Assembly (NCBI GenBank): GCA_001782165.1
Contig: MFNV01000009.1
Location: forward strand, 1-56,122
DNA: 56,122 nucleotides
Source: Candidatus Levybacteria bacterium RIFCSPHIGHO2_01_FULL_41_15
GTDB taxonomy: Bacteria > Patescibacteriota > Microgenomatia > Levybacterales > UBA12049
Reading direction: 5' to 3'
The translations under genes were made by a program, and so were the position numbers. Each line of letters begins with the position of its first letter. Position 1 is the stretch's first letter. This document shows positions 54,024 to 56,122 of this stretch, in pieces. The notes beneath the pieces are model-generated. The model searched no databases, was not told the DNA's origin, and was given only the letters and a program-made list of their open reading frames with translations.

Positions 54024-56122
54024 TTATTCATTAGTATTTATATCCTCTTTGGAAGAGGGCTTTGATTGATTCTCGGACTCCTCGATTTCTCTTTGTTCTT
54101 CAAGTTCCATTTCTTTGGGTTTTTCTTCTCTTTTTGTTTGCGTACCAAGCATTGTTGACTCCTCCTCTTCCTTCTTGCCTAACTCCTCAATAATAGACTT
54201 TGCCGCCTCGAGTTTTGCCTTAAGATACGCTATTACTTCTGTCTGAGCAAACCCTCCGATTAGGAGAAAAGGTAAGATCGCTCCAACTGCTTCCATTCCT
54301 TTTGTTATATTCTGAGTATCGGATGAGACCAAAAGATTAATAGTTCCGGAGATTTTATCTATATCATTTAGAATCCATTCTTTTCTGTTTCTTTGTTTTC
54401 CCTCTATGGACTTTGGCGGCTCAAGCTTTAAGTAATTTTCCTGCCATATCTTCTTAACAGATTCGTAATCGTCAATACTTACAGCCTGGACTCGATTTGC
54501 TGCCGGGAAGCTTGCCTTAGCAAATCCTTTAAGATCTGCTGCTCCCGCAGCTTCTAGGAGAGAGACTGCAAGAGCACTGCCTTTTTCTTTTGCTTCAAGT
54601 AATTGCTGTTTTATATTATCATCTATTCCGGCTTCTCCTTTTTGCATCGTAGACAAAATTGATTTTGCCAGTGGGTCGCCATTTTGTTGAGCTTGTGTTA
54701 AAGCATTCTTTATGGAACTCGACTGAAGAACTTCAATCAATTTGGCTGTTTCGATTTCCGATGCTTTAAGACCTGTTTTAGATACTGCTCCTGCTGCCGA
54801 TAGAATAGAAGTTGCCAGTGGGTCGCCTCTTTGAGCTTCTTGTTTCAACCTTTCCTGCAATGAATTGTATCTCTCTCTTTGCGTTGGAACTGTAACGCGT
54901 TTTGGATTTGCTATTCCCTCTAGTGTCTCGTGTAGTCTTGCAATATCCTGATGCTTTCCAATATCGGATGACAAAAGAGAAGTTTCGTATTGTGCTATAT
55001 CTCTCATCGTAGGAATACTTAAATTTGCCAATCTAAGAAAATCAGAACTCATCTGCGCACTTCTTATATTAGCTGCTTGAGCGTTGATTATTGCCTCATT
55101 TGCTCTTATTTCCGGAATTGAAATCTTAGCAGGTATAAATGGCAACGGACGGGCAAGTCCTTCGGGTTGGACTGATGGAGGCGGAGGCTGTCCTGCGGTT
55201 CCTCGCCCAACCAAAGAAGATCCACCCGCTATCAATTGTTTTATTATTGTACTTTCCCCAAAAGAAAAATCATGAAGAAAATCAAGAAATATTTGGAGAA
55301 GAAGAAACGGCAAAATAATAACTACCCAAAGCATTAAAAGAGCTATCACATATAAAGCAAACGTGTCCCTATTATTAACGCTATTAGTTAAACTGACTAT
55401 TTGCCCTGGGCCTCCCAAAAGAATACTGATCGCAGTTGGATACACTTGGTCTCCGTTAAAGATGAAATTTAGCGGAATACCTGAGATGGCGCTTGTACTT
55501 GAACTCCATAGATGAACGAGTCCGGAAAGAAAGATTGCAAATATTGGAGCATATAAAAGCCAGCGGAAAAATTCACCCATCCAAATCTTTGCAGTATTTC
55601 TAATTGGGGAATACAAAAGGAGAAGCGGAAATATTGGCGAAATTACAATAAAAAACCAAAGAATTATTTTTCTAAGAATCAGAATTCCGGTCATTACATA
55701 ATAAGTAAGGGCAGTTAATTTAATAAGAAGAAGAGAGACAAAAACAGACTCGTCAAATTCTGCCCCAAATTTCCTATACCCTTGAAAATCTTCGTATTTA
55801 AATCCCACAAACAAAAGGTCTTTTTGAGAGATTATTTGTCCAGCAAAGGTAGGGCTCTTAAGAAAAAACCCTTGTATTGCATCTGTTATTTGATAGATAA
55901 ATTGAATAAGAGCAAAAGAAAAAGTAACTAAAAGAAGTATCATTATAAATCTTGGAATAAATTTCATTACTGTTATGTTTTTCCCTCGGGTAACTATAAT
56001 TACAAAGGCTGATACAAGAACAAAGAGAGTAAAGAAGGCATAAACAATATTTCTGATTGTTGCCCAGAAAGTTGCCAGAGGATTATTGCTTCCGCTTGAA
56101 ACGGATGACCAGTTATAATTTG
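54024..56122 (-). CDS. TrbL/VirB6-like polytopic membrane protein, N-terminus beyond the window
   Basis: The frame stays open from the ORF-track start (55967) to the window end (...NYNWSSVSSGSNNPLATFWATIRNIVYAFFTLFVLVSAFVIIVTRGKNITV-MKFIPRF...). Multiple TMs followed by a long soluble helical region. Confidence 0.6.
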   Translation of the reverse strand, partial: NYNWSSVSSGSNNPLATFWATIRNIVYAFFTLFVLVSAFVIIVTRGKNITVMKFIPRFIMILLLVTFSFALIQFIYQITDAIQGFFLKSPTFAGQIISQKDLLFVGFKYEDFQGYRKFGAEFDESVFVSLLLIKLTALTYYVMTGILILRKIILWFFIVISPIFPLLLLYSPIRNTAKIWMGEFFRWLLYAPIFAIFLSGLVHLWSSSTSAISGIPLNFIFNGDQVYPTAISILLGGPGQIVSLTNSVNNRDTFALYVIALLMLWVVIILPFLLLQIFLDFLHDFSFGESTIIKQLIAGGSSLVGRGTAGQPPPPSVQPEGLARPLPFIPAKISIPEIRANEAIINAQAANIRSAQMSSDFLRLANLSIPTMRDIAQYETSLLSSDIGKHQDIARLHETLEGIANPKRVTVPTQRERYNSLQERLKQEAQRGDPLATSILSAAGAVSKTGLKASEIETAKLIEVLQSSSIKNALTQAQQNGDPLAKSILSTMQKGEAGIDDNIKQQLLEAKEKGSALAVSLLEAAGAADLKGFAKASFPAANRVQAVSIDDYESVKKIWQENYLKLEPPKSIEGKQRNRKEWILNDIDKISGTINLLVSSDTQNITKGMEAVGAILPFLLIGGFAQTEVIAYLKAKLEAAKSIIEELGKKEEEESTMLGTQTKREEKPKEMELEEQREIEESENQSKPSSKEDINTNE

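Overview
The window looks like chromosomal DNA from a Patescibacteria/CPR-type genome. I would guess Microgenomates-like from gene content, protein style and AT-rich intergenic repeats, but no marker search was possible. Most genes are on the minus strand. In transcription order they are: (1) a partial TrbL/VirB6-like polytopic membrane protein, a ClpC-like ATPase, a standalone subtilase-propeptide-like membrane protein, a membrane-anchored S8 subtilase, a small membrane protein and a membrane-anchored Clp ATPase with a degenerate first ATPase domain; (2) nusA-infB-(degenerate DHH/NrnA-like)-rpsO-pnp-(protease-less Lon-like AAA)-rnj-ftsK-rodZ-like; (3) rpoB-rpoC-rpsL-rpsG, then an interrupted str region with fusA, tuf and rpsJ separated by extra genes. 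Plus-strand genes include nth, a putative PD-(D/E)XK protein, a short alaS, a baseplate-J-like protein, sortase, AMP/thymidine phosphorylase, mltG, a PNPOx-like gene and a yerC/trpR-like regulator. The observations most worth following up are: a yerC gene with a consensus promoter overlapped by a palindrome that is repeated after the gene, beside a scar encoding the last residues of ribosomal protein S7; GC-rich palindromic elements lying in frame inside essential genes (fusA, infB, both Clp genes, the NrnA-like gene and the baseplate-like gene), reminiscent of Rickettsia palindromic elements; and the Clp/subtilase/standalone-propeptide cluster. No rRNA, tRNA, CRISPR array or transposase was recognised.
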